A stretch of DNA of 55,979 nucleotides from Amanita rubescens (lineage: Eukaryota; Basidiomycota; Agaricomycetes; Agaricales; Amanitaceae). The stretch is taken from contig WION01000342.1 of assembly GCA_015039365.1 (NCBI GenBank), positions 1-55,979 of the forward strand, given 5' to 3'. Shown in pieces: positions 46,016 to 55,979 of this stretch. The notes beneath the pieces were generated by a model that was not told the origin of the DNA, did no database searches, and saw only the letters and a list, made by a program, of their open reading frames with translations. Both the position numbers and the translations under genes were made by a program. Every line of letters begins with the position of its first letter. Position 1 is the stretch's first letter.

Positions 46016-48206
46016 TCATCCAAATCCACATCTAAACTTCTCATACAGATAATACATTAGATACATGGGAAAATGTCAAAGTAAGACTCACCTTTTTAGA
46101 ATCACGCTTCCTATCCGATGTGTAGGTCACTATTAAACAAAACAAACTTTGAACGATTGGTTACCATTCTCAATCACTGCTTCGTAAGACCGTTTTATAT
46201 TTGTGAGTAAGCCATCGATATTAGGATTTAAAGCATCAGCAACAAAGTCCTGCAAAATGACTCAGCTTCCTGTTCGACACTTGAGAAAATAAATGCGTAC
46301 GTCTGGCAAGTGATTGCGCCATTCGCTGTCGTGCACCATAGCAACTTTAGCCTCCGGTTTCTGTTCGGATATGAGTCTAAACACCACTAAGTCCGTCAAG
46401 TCTCACCAGGCGTAAAAGCTCGACATTGATCAAATCCGAAGGGTGTAACTTATTAGAATGAGTTTAACCATGTGAAACGTATAGGAAATTAGGAATACAC
46501 GAGTACGCACAGGAGCTGTTGCACCAACAAGCTCTTCTAGCATGACATCTCCGAGCCAACCATGTTTCGGATCACCCACAGTTCCAGAGTCACTGGACAT
46601 ATTAGCTGCCTTGGTTGTCTGACTGTATTCAAGGCGCACCTGTGTATGGTCTGGCTTGCATGTTGTCTCGTACCACGGCTAGGATCTCGAGCGCTACGAC
46701 CATCGCTCATACTTGGATGAAATGATTTCGTTTGACTTCCGGACGTACTGGGGTTCGGAGAGTGGTCGAATGTTCCAGTCGATGGTGAGGGAAACTCGCC
46801 ATCCCGGGATGGATCAACCGCGATCGCATCCTTAAACAGGTTGTTCCATATGTCTTGTCGAAGCATGACTTTATATCCGCTTAAGAACACGCATTGATTT
46901 GGTTCCTCGTCAGAAGGAATTATATCCGTCGATTCTGGTCCCTCTCTAGCATCTACCTTGCCGCAGTAGTCCCACTGACACGATTCGCGGCTAAAAACGA
47001 ACCGCAGATAATCGCCAGGTATCGGACGCGCATAAAAGACCGCGGTGCCCCAATTAATGGACTTGATGCATCCGGTAACAAAATAAAGGGACCCGTTGGA
47101 AATGTCTCTCCCTTTGTCAATTAGCATATATTTGTACCAATTGATGGCATGACACGCAGCATGCTTCCGGAAGTGAAGCTTATTCATTGCTTTATAGAGA
47201 GTGGCGCCTTTGGGCAGTGCAAGAGCAGCTCCTTCTGTTGCATGACACCGCAAATGTCGATACCTCCAGCTTTTGGGTAGTAAACGGCCCATGCAACCTG
47301 GTTCACCACGGCCAATTTCGTCGACATGAATACCGGGTAGAAGTTTCTCAGGACCAATTGCAAACACTTGCTTTTCAATTTGGATACCAGATTCCGGTGA
47401 AAGAAACTCGAAGCGATCAGGAAGTTTAGCCAGATTAACCGCTGCATCTCGCTGATCGTGGTCTTGACAAGCATTGAACATAAAATCAAAGGCACCCTCA
47501 TCGGTTATTGCGCCGACGTCCCCGACTCTTATACCATACTTTCGATATACTGTTGAAAGTCCGGATGGCGTGGGCTCGTAGAGAGGATAACCCTTCCCGC
47601 ACATCAACATATCACGGGCGTATATTTGAGCCCAGGTTGGGGCATCGGTGTCTATGTCATTGTCGATAGGAACAACCGTGCAATCCGCAATCATTGTCTA
47701 CGCAGCACGTGAACTACAGTATAATCAATATGGACACGTCACTCACCGAGTCATCCGGAGGATCCGGGTCTACGGGAATGGCAGTTACGTGTGGCTCGGA
47801 TACGCTTCTCTGAGTCTCATGCTGGGGTGCCTTGTTTCCAGAACCACGTCCATCTCCGGCCACCGGTATTTGGGGCCGGTAAATTTGTTCAGGTTGAGAT
47901 TCTGAAATTAGCATGTCATCAGTAGATATGGGACACAGTTGAAGTTGCTATCAAACCTTGAGCGTTTTTCTCCTCAAACTGTGGTGTGCTCCGGGAAGAA
48001 GTATCGCCCATGGTTACAAAGTTCAACATGTTGATGTTATATTTCCTGAGGCTGGCATTGTCACGTAAGTCGGACATGTCACTGCCCACTATGCTGAAAT
48101 CTTTGGGTTTTTCGAACCATCCACCCTCTCTGGAGTCAGACTCGGCTGGCGGCATGGAATACAACTTGCAGTTCAGCAATGCGAATAACGCTTCCGTGAC
48201 AGGCAT
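46016..48206 (-). CDS. Agaricomycete orphan protein (about 9 exons, about 592 aa)
   Basis: My exon chain is 48206-47957, 47901-47747, 47697-46713, 46650-46511, 46448-46407, 46360-46301, 46249-46165, 46129-46092 and 46039-46016. The large third exon carries the family core: WAQIYARDMLMCGKGYPLYEP, YGIRVGDVGAITDEGAFDFMFN, EGAALALPKGATLY, a WYKYM helix and GSLYFVTGCIKSINWGTAVF. The C-terminal part reads LHPSDLINVELLRL then KPEAKVAMVHDSEW and NPNIDGLL. I recognise this as a widespread basidiomycete family without an assigned domain name or function. The exon joins near 46650-46713 and the last two exons are the least certain. The downstream frame at 45808-46044 may be an alternative 3' end. Its 5' end is partly duplicated at 52690-52930. 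Confidence 0.68.
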
Positions 48207-48426
48207 TCTGACTGGTCACGAGATAATAACGCGTGCCTGCCATGAGGCCAAATTTTATTTTTTGTTGCTTGGGTGGTGGTAGTACTTGTAAGTTGTAACG
48301 GTTGTGAAGAGTAAAACGATTGTACATGTAATGATTATGATTCAGAATCTGTACAAACGAGTAAAACATGATGTAAATGTTACAGGGTATATGGGACTCC
48401 AGGTAAGGAAATCAACGAGGATTGGG

Positions 48427-49768
48427 TCAAGAACCCTGAGCGGCGTATACTCTGAGAGATGATATTTCCCAGTATGCGTTGTTGTACGTAGATCCAGGAC
48501 CGATGACATTGTCGTTTACCTATAAGGACTATTCAGTCATTGTGCTTTCCCATTGCATAGCGAGCAACTTACGCAAGAGTTTGTTCGAGTGTGGCAAGTG
48601 GAGTCGTAGATCCAGGGTACTCCAGCCCTGTTCGTGAAAACGATGAACGAAAAGGATATTTAGTTAGTTACGGATGCAGGGTGAGGAAAAAAGCGGTAAT
48701 TACCAATCACCGCATAGAGTCGTTGTGAACAAGAGCTGTTGAGGCGCAAAGAATTCATTGTAATCGCAGGTTGAGCTAGAGTACGCAGCACTAGGCGGTC
48801 CCCAGGTCGACGTGTCGAGAGTAGATGTAGACGTTGCAGTCTGAATGTTTTCCGGGACATTAGGTCGCTATGTAACACGAATCGCGTGAGATAAAGCCGA
48901 ATTTAAATGTACCCTGGGTAGGACTCACGCTCCAGAACCATATATAAACGCCCGACACGTCAAGTTGAGCCGCATACACGCCTCCTCCTGCTTGTGCGAA
49001 GCCCGCACCGTAGCTGTTTGCTTTTGTCTCTGCTACGACGCATCCAGCTGGTACTGAGCAATCGGTGCCTATGATGTGTCCGGTGTGCGAACTACTGGTG
49101 TCTATCTTGCAGCCCGGAGTGGTGTGCAATACGTATTGGTTGTGGTTCATCAAGTTGACGGCTTCGATGATATCGATTTCACCGCCATCTGGCCAGGTAA
49201 CGTCTGCGCCTCTTGTCCAAAATGAGGGCCAGACCTGTTAAGGAACGGTTATGGGTGACGTGAATGACAGGAGGTGGAATCTCACTGAGCAGCCGTAAGG
49301 TATGTGAAGTAGATCGATCACGATGAGGCTTCCGGCGCCGTACGAGTCCTGGGATGTGATTCTGACCTGCAGCAACAACGTTAACGCGTGAATTCAAGAA
49401 ACGAACGTGATGAAAGTCGTACCGAAGCTCGGTTGACCACGGATGCTGGTGCGATGTACGTCGTGTCGTCGACTCTCATGATAGCGTTGCCCGCCGAATT
49501 CACGGTCGCAAGGCCGCTGGACATGGCATCTTGGCGATCCAGATACGTCACATTTCCTGTGCGCGACAGCGTAAGTACCAGCATTGGGAATTCAATACGT
49601 GTAACGCTTACCCCAAGTCGTGTTATCGACATTGCCGTAAAAATCCCATCTGTCAAAGAACGAGCTGCCGCTGTATTCGCGGAGGAGTGAATAGACTGCT
49701 CCGGCCGGGGCAACTAGGTTAGTTGCCAGCAGGAAAAACGGGAAGGCTAAGAATTGCCTGTAACCCAT
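48427..49768 (-). CDS. Secreted GH16 beta-glucanase (laminarinase-like; 7 exons, 329 aa)
   Basis: Exons are 49768-49612, 49556-49423, 49366-49286, 49234-48929, 48867-48704, 48627-48573 and 48519-48427 (330 codons with stop). It has a signal peptide (MGYRQFLAFPFFLLATNLVAPAGA). The core includes YLDRQDAMSSGLA, then WPSFWTRGADVTWPDGGEIDIIEAVN, where Glu143-x-Asp145-x-x-Glu148 is the GH16 nucleophile/acid motif. Later blocks are TGHIIGTDCSVPAGC, NSYGAGFAQAGGGVYAAQLD, VYIWFW and CDYNEFFAPQQLLFTTTLCGDWAGV. The enzyme should cut beta-1,3(1,4)-glucans, in the fungal wall or in substrate. It is divergently arranged with an amino-acid permease 531 bp away. A decayed partial copy lies at 37.3-38.3 kb. 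Confidence 0.94.
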
Positions 49769-50299
49769 TTTTTAATGGTGTGCGGGATCGAATTGGGAAG
49801 CAAGTAGAACTTCTACGAATGCTTGTTTGTCTTGGGAATGTTATGGAGGAGCTAGTCCTTTTAGGGTGGTTTGTAATTCCGTCATGTGAGTTCCATCAAT
49901 GAGGGTTTGATGGGTTGAACCAAAGCACCCCGTGTGTGCTGCCAGTGAAAGCAAAGAGGTTCTTAAGTAGAACCAAGTGAGGCCGCCATTCAAGTTCTAG
50001 TAGTTCTAATTATAGGTAGGTATGGCAATTTTAGGTCAATTGAAACTCAGTTCGCTACTCACCGCCCACATCCCCGGAGGCGCATGGGCATATAGCTTCC
50101 GTTCTGTTACTCTTCCCCCAAATGCCCCAGTCTGACCGATCCAGGTCACCACGATGCGGGTGCTATGTCTACTCTTTCACGCGGGCGCAGCCAGGCTTTG
50201 TCAAGGTTCTATCCATAACATCGTTTCGGGAAGGAATATGCCGTGTGCTGTAACACTTCGCTTTTAAGGAGACCTTGCTCATCGGAAGCAATCCCACCC
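49769..50299. promoter_or_regulatory. Shared upstream region of GH16 and permease genes
   Basis: These 531 bp separate two divergent start codons and must hold both promoters. No binding site can be named with confidence. The block is absent from the duplicated copy at 37-38.7 kb, where the GH16 and permease pieces are fused. Confidence 0.55.
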
Positions 50300-52662
50300 A
50301 TGGATCCTAAACCCTCAGAGGTCGTTATCCACCCAGCGCAATCTGAGGTTGTCTTCGAGGAATACCTCTTTTACGCGGCGTTGCAACGAAATGAAGAAGG
50401 CGGCCTACCAGTCTTTCCGCTCAATTCGCAAATCGATATCCCTCCTGACTCGAAAGAGATCTGGATGAGCAAGACAGACAAGCTTCCGCCCATGACCCCA
50501 GATCAACATGGGAGAGCGGAGGCATCCCGCGTACTTCGAATAGCGTCTTGGATGTCGGTTTTTTGGCTGCTTACCACTGACATCGTTGGGCCATTCACCG
50601 CCCCGTACGCAATCTCCCAAGTAGGCTGGGTCCCTGGTGTTATTCTCTTCGTCTTCCGTTGAGTCTATCTCTTGATAACATCCTTTGCGCTTATTCATTA
50701 TTACATGTTCCAGTGGGGATACTATCGTCATACTCCGGGATTCTACTATGGGCATTGTTCCTTCGACTTGATTCTCTCCGGTACCCCCTCAGAACGTATG
50801 CCGATATCGCGGATCGGATATACGGGATGTATGCCCGCCGTGCTTTCAATCTTTTGCAATCAGTACAATTAATGATCAATGTATACTTTTTTCTCCTGCG
50901 ATATCCTCGCTGGCCTGATCTTTCCTTTCTTCGCAGGTTGGCGGGATCAGCTTGGCACTTGGACAGAGTTTATCCCAAATAACTCAAGGACGGGTGAGTG
51001 ATCATTATTAATCCCGGTGATGAACCCCCTCAAAGCTTTCTATAGTTATGTTTCTCGATTTGTGTTCTCATCTTTCCGATAATCAACATGATCATAGGCC
51101 AAATTCGAACGCTCAAGGTACAACCTTTCGTATACACTACCCTACCTCGTCCCTCAATTTATACCCATCAGAATTTTAGTTGGTTTGCTATATCTGTTAT
51201 ATGGTGCGGTGGTACTACTTATTAACATTTAGTGTCTAATCGATTTACTATCAGGCTTAATATCGCCATAATGTGTATATCCATGGTGATAGTAACTCGT
51301 AGTCTGCCTGATTATGCTGCAGCCGAAAAATCATTGGGAGTTTTACCCGGGCCTGTCGTCACCCAGACTTTCACCAAATTACCATTGTATGCAAAGGTAG
51401 CATCCTTTTCCTCTATCGCGTAGATATGAACATATCTCAACGTTTGCCTAGGTGAATGGAGTTATGAACCTGGTTAGCGTTGCACAGCCTTCACTCATAA
51501 CTTATCTCATATCGCCTCATAGGTTCTCGCATACGGAGGCGCTATAATTTTTCCGGAGATTGTCAGCATCTTCAACCGAATCTTCGATTTCTCTTTGCTC
51601 ATCAACATTCATAGATGGCTGAAATGAGGAGACCAATGGACTTTTGGAAATGTCTGGTTCGTCCTAATTCTTTTCGCTTTACGAGGCACGAAGGCTTACT
51701 CTCTTCCTCATAGGTACTTACACAGACCTTTTGCATTATCGTCTACCTCCTCTACGGCTGTTTTATCTACGTATGTTCAAAGCAGTTCCCGGAAAGGCAA
51801 AACTAATGTATGGTATTCTAGGCATATCAGGGACAATTCACCCTACCTCTTGCGTATCAAGGCATTAGCTCGTACGCATGGCAAACAGCCGGTCAGTTCT
51901 ACATTTGTAATGCATATCCAGTCGCGAAATCGACGCTTTGAAGGAAACGTTCTGGCGCTCGTCGTTGGTATGACCGCCGCCGGACTTTATGGCAATATCG
52001 CCATCAAGGTTATATACACCAATATAGTTGAAGACATGTTTAAAGGCCCTCGGCTTATGAGTTTCAAAGGGTATTTTGTTTGGATGGGTAGGCGATTATT
52101 ACAATTTCTCTACGTTATTACCGACTGATGTGTGGGATTAGGCCTCGTCATTGTATACTGGGCGATTGGTTCGTACTAAATCCACCCCCCCCCAACGCGT
52201 ATTTGTACGGTTAACATCGACTTTCCAGCATTCGTAGTTGGCTCTGCCATTCCTCAAGTCCAAACAATCACTGGTATCATCGCCGCGGCTGCAATCATGC
52301 AATTCACATATACGTTCCCTCCTCTTCTTTGGTTTGGATACCAAGTTAAAACCGACGCCATGATCGAGGACAAGGCATACAGTCCAGGTGACGGAAGTAA
52401 AGGGCGGATAGACACTTGGAGAGACTGGTCACGTTGGAAGAGGGTAAAGACGTCTGCTTGAAATCTTCGATGTTTGATGTGCTTACAAAGGATACAGGGA
52501 CTCTTTAGCGGACGATGGCATTTCAAAATGTTCAATCTGACACTTGGCTTGGCGAGCTTTGCAACAGCTTGCTTGGGAATGTGGGCCGCTGCTAAAGTGA
52601 TTCAGGCGGCGTTCGCGATTTCTGGTGCTGCGACATCGTTTGGATGCACCGCACCCGTGTAA
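50300..52662 (+). CDS. Amino-acid permease, Aa_trans family (15 exons, 537 aa)
   Basis: Exons are 50300-50657, 50714-50880, 50937-50993, 51046-51117, 51180-51195, 51233-51396, 51452-51472, 51523-51561, 51615-51656, 51714-51770, 51822-51891, 51944-52087, 52142-52168, 52229-52443 and 52498-52662 (538 codons with stop). All joins keep frame. Typical segments of the amino acid/auxin permease family are QSVQLMIN-VGGISLALGQSLSQ, YGGAIIFPEI-MAEMRRPMDFWK, YQGQFTLPLAYQGISSYAWQTAG and GLYGNIAIKVIYTNIVEDMF. About 10-11 membrane helices are expected, probably in the plasma or vacuolar membrane. Exons of 16 and 21 nt and an intron of only 37 nt (51196-51232) are unusual. The start at 50300 has good context; an in-frame ATG at 50243 is an alternative. 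Confidence 0.92.
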
Positions 52663-52689
52663 TGTGTGCGCATCGCGTGCTACGAACTG

Positions 52690-52930
52690 CGTCCATCTCT
52701 GGTTCCAGGTGTTTGGGCCGGGTACATCTGTTGAGGTTGGTATTCTGAGATTAGCATGTTATCGATAGATGTGGCACGCATATTGCCATCAGACCTTGAG
52801 CGTTTCTCTCCCCAAACTGCGGCGTGCTCCAAGATTTCCTTAGGCTGACATCGTCACGTAAATCAGACATTATGCTGAAATCCTTGAATCTTTCGAACCA
52901 TCCGCCCTCTCTCGGGGCAACGCGCAGGCT
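52690..52930 (-). pseudogene. Duplicated 5' fragment of the orphan gene at 47.8-48.1 kb
   Basis: It matches about 47830-48130 with gaps. Shared blocks include GGTTGAGATTCTGAxATTAG / GGTTGGTATTCTGAGATTAG, CCTTGAGCGTTT.TCTCC and CTTTCGAACCATCC.CCCTCTC. One internal stretch is missing. It has no start or continuing frame, so it is a relic. It lies directly after the permease stop codon. Confidence 0.75.
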
Positions 52931-53507
52931 GGCAGGCGTTCGGATTCAGGGACAAATAAGTGGCATTGCCTGATGGTATTATAATATTAATAGGTATCGA
53001 AACACGCACCGGTTCCAGGGGTCCCTCGTCGCGCGTTCTCAACTCTTTGACAAACTCACCCCTTGCTACACTCGCACCGCCCTGCGCGAGGCTCTCGACT
53101 CTTCGTTCAAACGTAGCAGTTTTACGCTGTCGCTTGAATTACTGTCACACGCGACGCGTGACACCCGCGTCCAACCTCTCTGATCGCACCCGGGCCATCT
53201 ATTCCAAGCCTCACATACTAGTAGGTCGAGCCACATGACTCACAGCATGCTTATCACTGCTCTAGCATCCATCGTTCTTTTTCTGAACCAGACACTCCAT
53301 TCAAGTTCTTGCTTCACACACTCAATTCTCAACTGTGAACCGTCCAAACACATTATTGTTACTTCTTTCCTTTTCTCATCTTCGCCCAATCCCGGCATCA
53401 CTCTTGCACTATCCCACTGCCAAACACTTTATTGCTAGTGATGGCAGATAGTGCACTTTCATTGAGTAATCCAATATGATATCTTTGGCATTATCATCCT
53501 CTGATGG
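52931..53507. other. Intergenic, promoter side of the GTPase gene
   Basis: No gene is recognised. GC content drops sharply towards 53450, and the DNA to the right stays AT-rich. A short ATG-led frame at 53443 (MADSALSLSNPI) could be an extra 5' exon of the GTPase gene. Confidence 0.4.
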
Positions 53508-55979
53508 ATGGAATCAGGCACAGATGAGACACATGTTAAACTGCTCAGGGAACAATATCTATGCCCATACTTTCGTATACTTGTCATTGGGAGGGCTATT
53601 GCAGGCAAGACAACCATCCTTGAGAAGGTTTGTGGTGTAGCAAAGGGGACAAAACCCATCATATATGACAAGGATGGTAAGTCAGTCTGAGCTTGCTTGT
53701 GCTTCTTTTGATTGTTGAGTTTGTTGCAGGTAATCAGCTTGAACAGTCTGAAATACATTTGATGCCATCACTTGAGGTGAGCCAGATCATAATGGTGTAT
53801 GGATGTATCCATTCACATGCAATGATGACAGAAACGCTTGCATAATATTGACCATCAAATTACATACCCTGGAAGTAACTTTATCTTCCATGACTCTCAG
53901 GGTTTTGAACCTGGTTCAACTGAGGAATTGGAGATTGCTTGGAAGTTCATTGAAAGGAAGTATGCAGAAACTGAGCTGAAGAATCAGCTACATGCAATTT
54001 GGTATCTTGCTTTATCCCTTTACATTACTGACTGACCAAGCCACCTGTAGGTACTGTATACCCATGGACAACTCTCATCCTATTCAACCTGCAGAACTTG
54101 AATTCTTCAACAAAGGGACAGGCAGAGGTAGGTCCTAATGAATTCATATCTCATCTTGTTGGTTTTGGAGGGATTGTTTTCCCTTAACTATTGTTACCTC
54201 CTTTCCATTGATCAACTTGTCACAAAATCTACTAGTACTGACTAGTAAATATTCATTTTACAGTTCCTTTAGTGACTATATTCACCAAATTTGATACTCA
54301 AATAGCCTGTGAATTTGACAAGTTGACTGATGCAAAGGATGAAGATGAGTGGGAGAGGGCCAGGGAAATTGCTGAAAGCACTTTTCAGACAGTTTATCTC
54401 CCTAAAGTTTTGAATGCTAAATATCCTCCTATAGCATATGTGAGATTAGAAGGTGAGAATAGTGAACATTTCTTCCTTGAAAATAAAATAAAAATGCTGC
54501 TTTATAGACATGGATTTGCCAGAGAAGGATTGCCCTGAATTGACTCAGAAAACTGCTGATGCAATTGATACAAGCATACATCAACTGTTTGTTCTAACGC
54601 AGATGAATAATCTGGACTGTTCAGTTAAATCTGCACTTCGGTGAGGGTCACATTCAAAATGTCATTTACTAACATTGACATTGTTTAGACATGTTCTGAA
54701 ACATAAACATTGGACATGGGATGATGTCATCATCATAGTTCTTTCAAAATTTCCACATTCCTGGGTATGCATTTTTGTCAAACTACACATCAGCATAGGA
54801 AATTCAAATGTCAATAGGTGGACAGGGAGGTAGGTGGCATTCATATGGAATGATAAATATCTGCAAAAAAGTTCATTAGGAGGTAAGTAACATTCCAATA
54901 CCATCAGATGAAAACAAGATTAGTCATGCTTCAGATGGCTAATAAACAACTGAGTGAAACACAGGTTAGTTGTCACCATATTCTTGGTGGCAGGATCTAA
55001 TGTTATTGATATCAGTGGGTAAGTACATAACATTGAGCTAGGATAAATCTTATATATTGTCCCATGACAACAGTTTGTGAGTAATGCTTCCTTTTGTGAT
55101 CAGCAGTTTTGTCCCATAATCTACAGGAAGTGAGTAACTCTTTTTTTTTGGTGAATTATCCCATGGCACATCATATGATCAATAGCAAGTGAGTTAATCT
55201 ATCACTCCAAGCAGACTTGTCAATCCAGTCTCTTGTGGACAGGGAGTGAGCAATACAACATTGCCTCACACCACATCTGACCTGCTTAAAGAAAGTAAGC
55301 AACATTGATGTTTGTGCAGTTTATCAGATATAACTTGAGGAACAATAGAAAGTCAGTGACATACTTTATCTGAAAGAGAGTCCCAGCAAACTTCATTGAA
55401 TCAACAACAGGAAGTAAGTGACATTTCCTTTCTGTCTGCTGGTAAACTGTCCCAAAACAACAGACAGTAAATATTTCTCCTTTTCAAAATCTCTTCACAA
55501 GCTACAAGCTATTGCAAAACAAATAGGACGTATGTGATACTTGTGTGAGATATGAATTCATCATATGAAATGCTATTGCAAAAGAGGGTCAGTGGCATTG
55601 TATTCTTTTCTCCCAACTCATTATACCAATTCAATTCTAAAAGGAAGTGAGTGATGCTGGCCACTCTGCTGCAAGACAATTTGGACACATTCTTTTGTTC
55701 TACAGACTGTGAGCGATATTGCAAGTTTTGTGAAAAGTAATGAAATCACATCTCCAACAGTCTGTGAGTGACATTGCACATTTTGTGAAATGCAGTCTCA
55801 TCACATCATTTCCTATAACAAACAGCTAGTGAGTGATGTTGCACATTTTTTTGAAAGGCAGTCTCACCACATCTTTTCCTGTGACCAATAGCCAGTGAGT
55901 AGCATTGCACATTTTGTGGAAGGCAGTCTGATCACATCTTTTCCTATTACAGCTTGTGAGTAGCAGTGGATATTTTGTG
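53508..55979 (+). CDS. P-loop GTPase-like protein with single-codon microexons; runs off window
   Basis: Ordinary exons are 53508-53676, 53730-53776, 53832-54001, 54051-54127, 54264-54452, 54508-54640 and 54689-54764. They keep one frame for 287 codons, ending KFPHSW. The G domain shows G1 ILVIGRAIAGKTTIL (P-loop about residues 28-35), G3-like FHDSQGFEPG and G4-like FTKFD. It belongs to the G-domain/P-loop NTPase proteins that are expanded in many Agaricomycetes; function is unknown. From 54765 the gene continues in phase 0 through exons 54818-54829 (VDRE), 54880-54882 (E), 54935-54964 (MANKQLSETQ), 55016-55018 (W) and sixteen further 3-nt exons. No stop has appeared at the right edge. A strange 3' structure made of homologous introns supports tandem duplication. 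The 5' start may lie further upstream. Confidence 0.82.
54765..55979 (+). repeat. Tandem array of short introns separated by 3-nt exons
   Basis: Introns: 54765-54817, 54830-54879, 54883-54934, 54965-55015, 55019-55073, 55077-55126, 55130-55185, 55189-55242, 55246-55291, 55295-55348, 55352-55410, 55414-55463, 55467-55526, 55530-55584, 55588-55643, 55647-55705, 55709-55760, 55764-55825, 55829-55891, 55895-55952, then one cut by the edge. Donors are GTRAGT-like (GTGAGT, GTAAGT, GTCAGT, GTATGT), acceptors CAG, TAG or AAG. From 55016 the spacers are TGG TTT GAA CAA GGA AAA AAA GAA ACA GAC AGG GAA ACT TCT CTA CCA CTT, each exactly 3 nt and none a stop. The last four introns are clearly homologous (shared ATTGCACATTTTGTG, CATC.TTTCCT). 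Confidence 0.85.

Noticed and set aside
54641..55979. CRISPR-like or simple satellite array at the right end
   Set aside because: Repeat units vary in length and sequence, but each has intron ends and the 3-nt spacers are in frame; splicing structure explains the spacing better.

Overview
This window is nuclear DNA of a filamentous basidiomycete, most likely an Agaricomycete. The reasons are genes cut by many introns of about 45-65 bp (GT..AG), fungal protein families (NACHT-ankyrin STAND proteins, DUF2235 hydrolases, GH16 glucanases, DUF5648 proteins, POT and amino-acid permeases), and fungal-type LINE and Ty1/copia elements. I cannot name the species. All exon joins below were worked out by eye from splice sites and reading frame; each model listed as intact gives a total exon length divisible by three.

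Layout. 0-3 kb: a minus-strand multi-exon orphan gene that runs off the left end. 4.9-6.4 kb: a decayed NACHT-ankyrin gene. 6.8-21.7 kb: a LINE (gag-like ORF1, endonuclease, RT, RNase H, 51-nt poly(A)) split by a 7.8-kb Ty1/copia-type LTR element on the minus strand. That element has nearly identical LTRs, an ATACA target duplication, a copia-style half-tRNA-iMet primer site and a gag, but no recognisable pol. 24.7-31.6 kb: a sugar transporter, a small membrane protein, a short-chain dehydrogenase and a DUF5648 protein. 34.9-37.3 kb: a 12-exon peptide transporter. 37.3-38.7 kb: a chimeric, decayed copy of the GH16-permease locus found 11 kb further on. 40-42 kb: an F-box/WD40 protein. 42.9-48.2 kb: a DUF2235 hydrolase, a 245-bp tandem repeat over its 5' end, and an orphan gene. 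48.4-52.7 kb: a divergent pair, a secreted GH16 glucanase and a 15-exon amino-acid permease. 53.5 kb to the right end: a P-loop GTPase gene.

The most striking observation is the 3' part of that GTPase gene. From 54765 on, the coding sequence, still in phase 0, is reduced to exons of 12, 3, 30 and then seventeen consecutive exons of exactly 3 nt. They are separated by 46-63-nt introns with good GT..AG ends, and the series continues past the window. Each 3-nt exon is one sense codon, and skipping any of them would keep the frame.

A second candidate novelty is the copia element. It is apparently recent but lacks pol, and its AT-rich internal region carries families of short repeats, including five AGCAG..CTGCT hairpins, one of which has a compensatory base-pair change.
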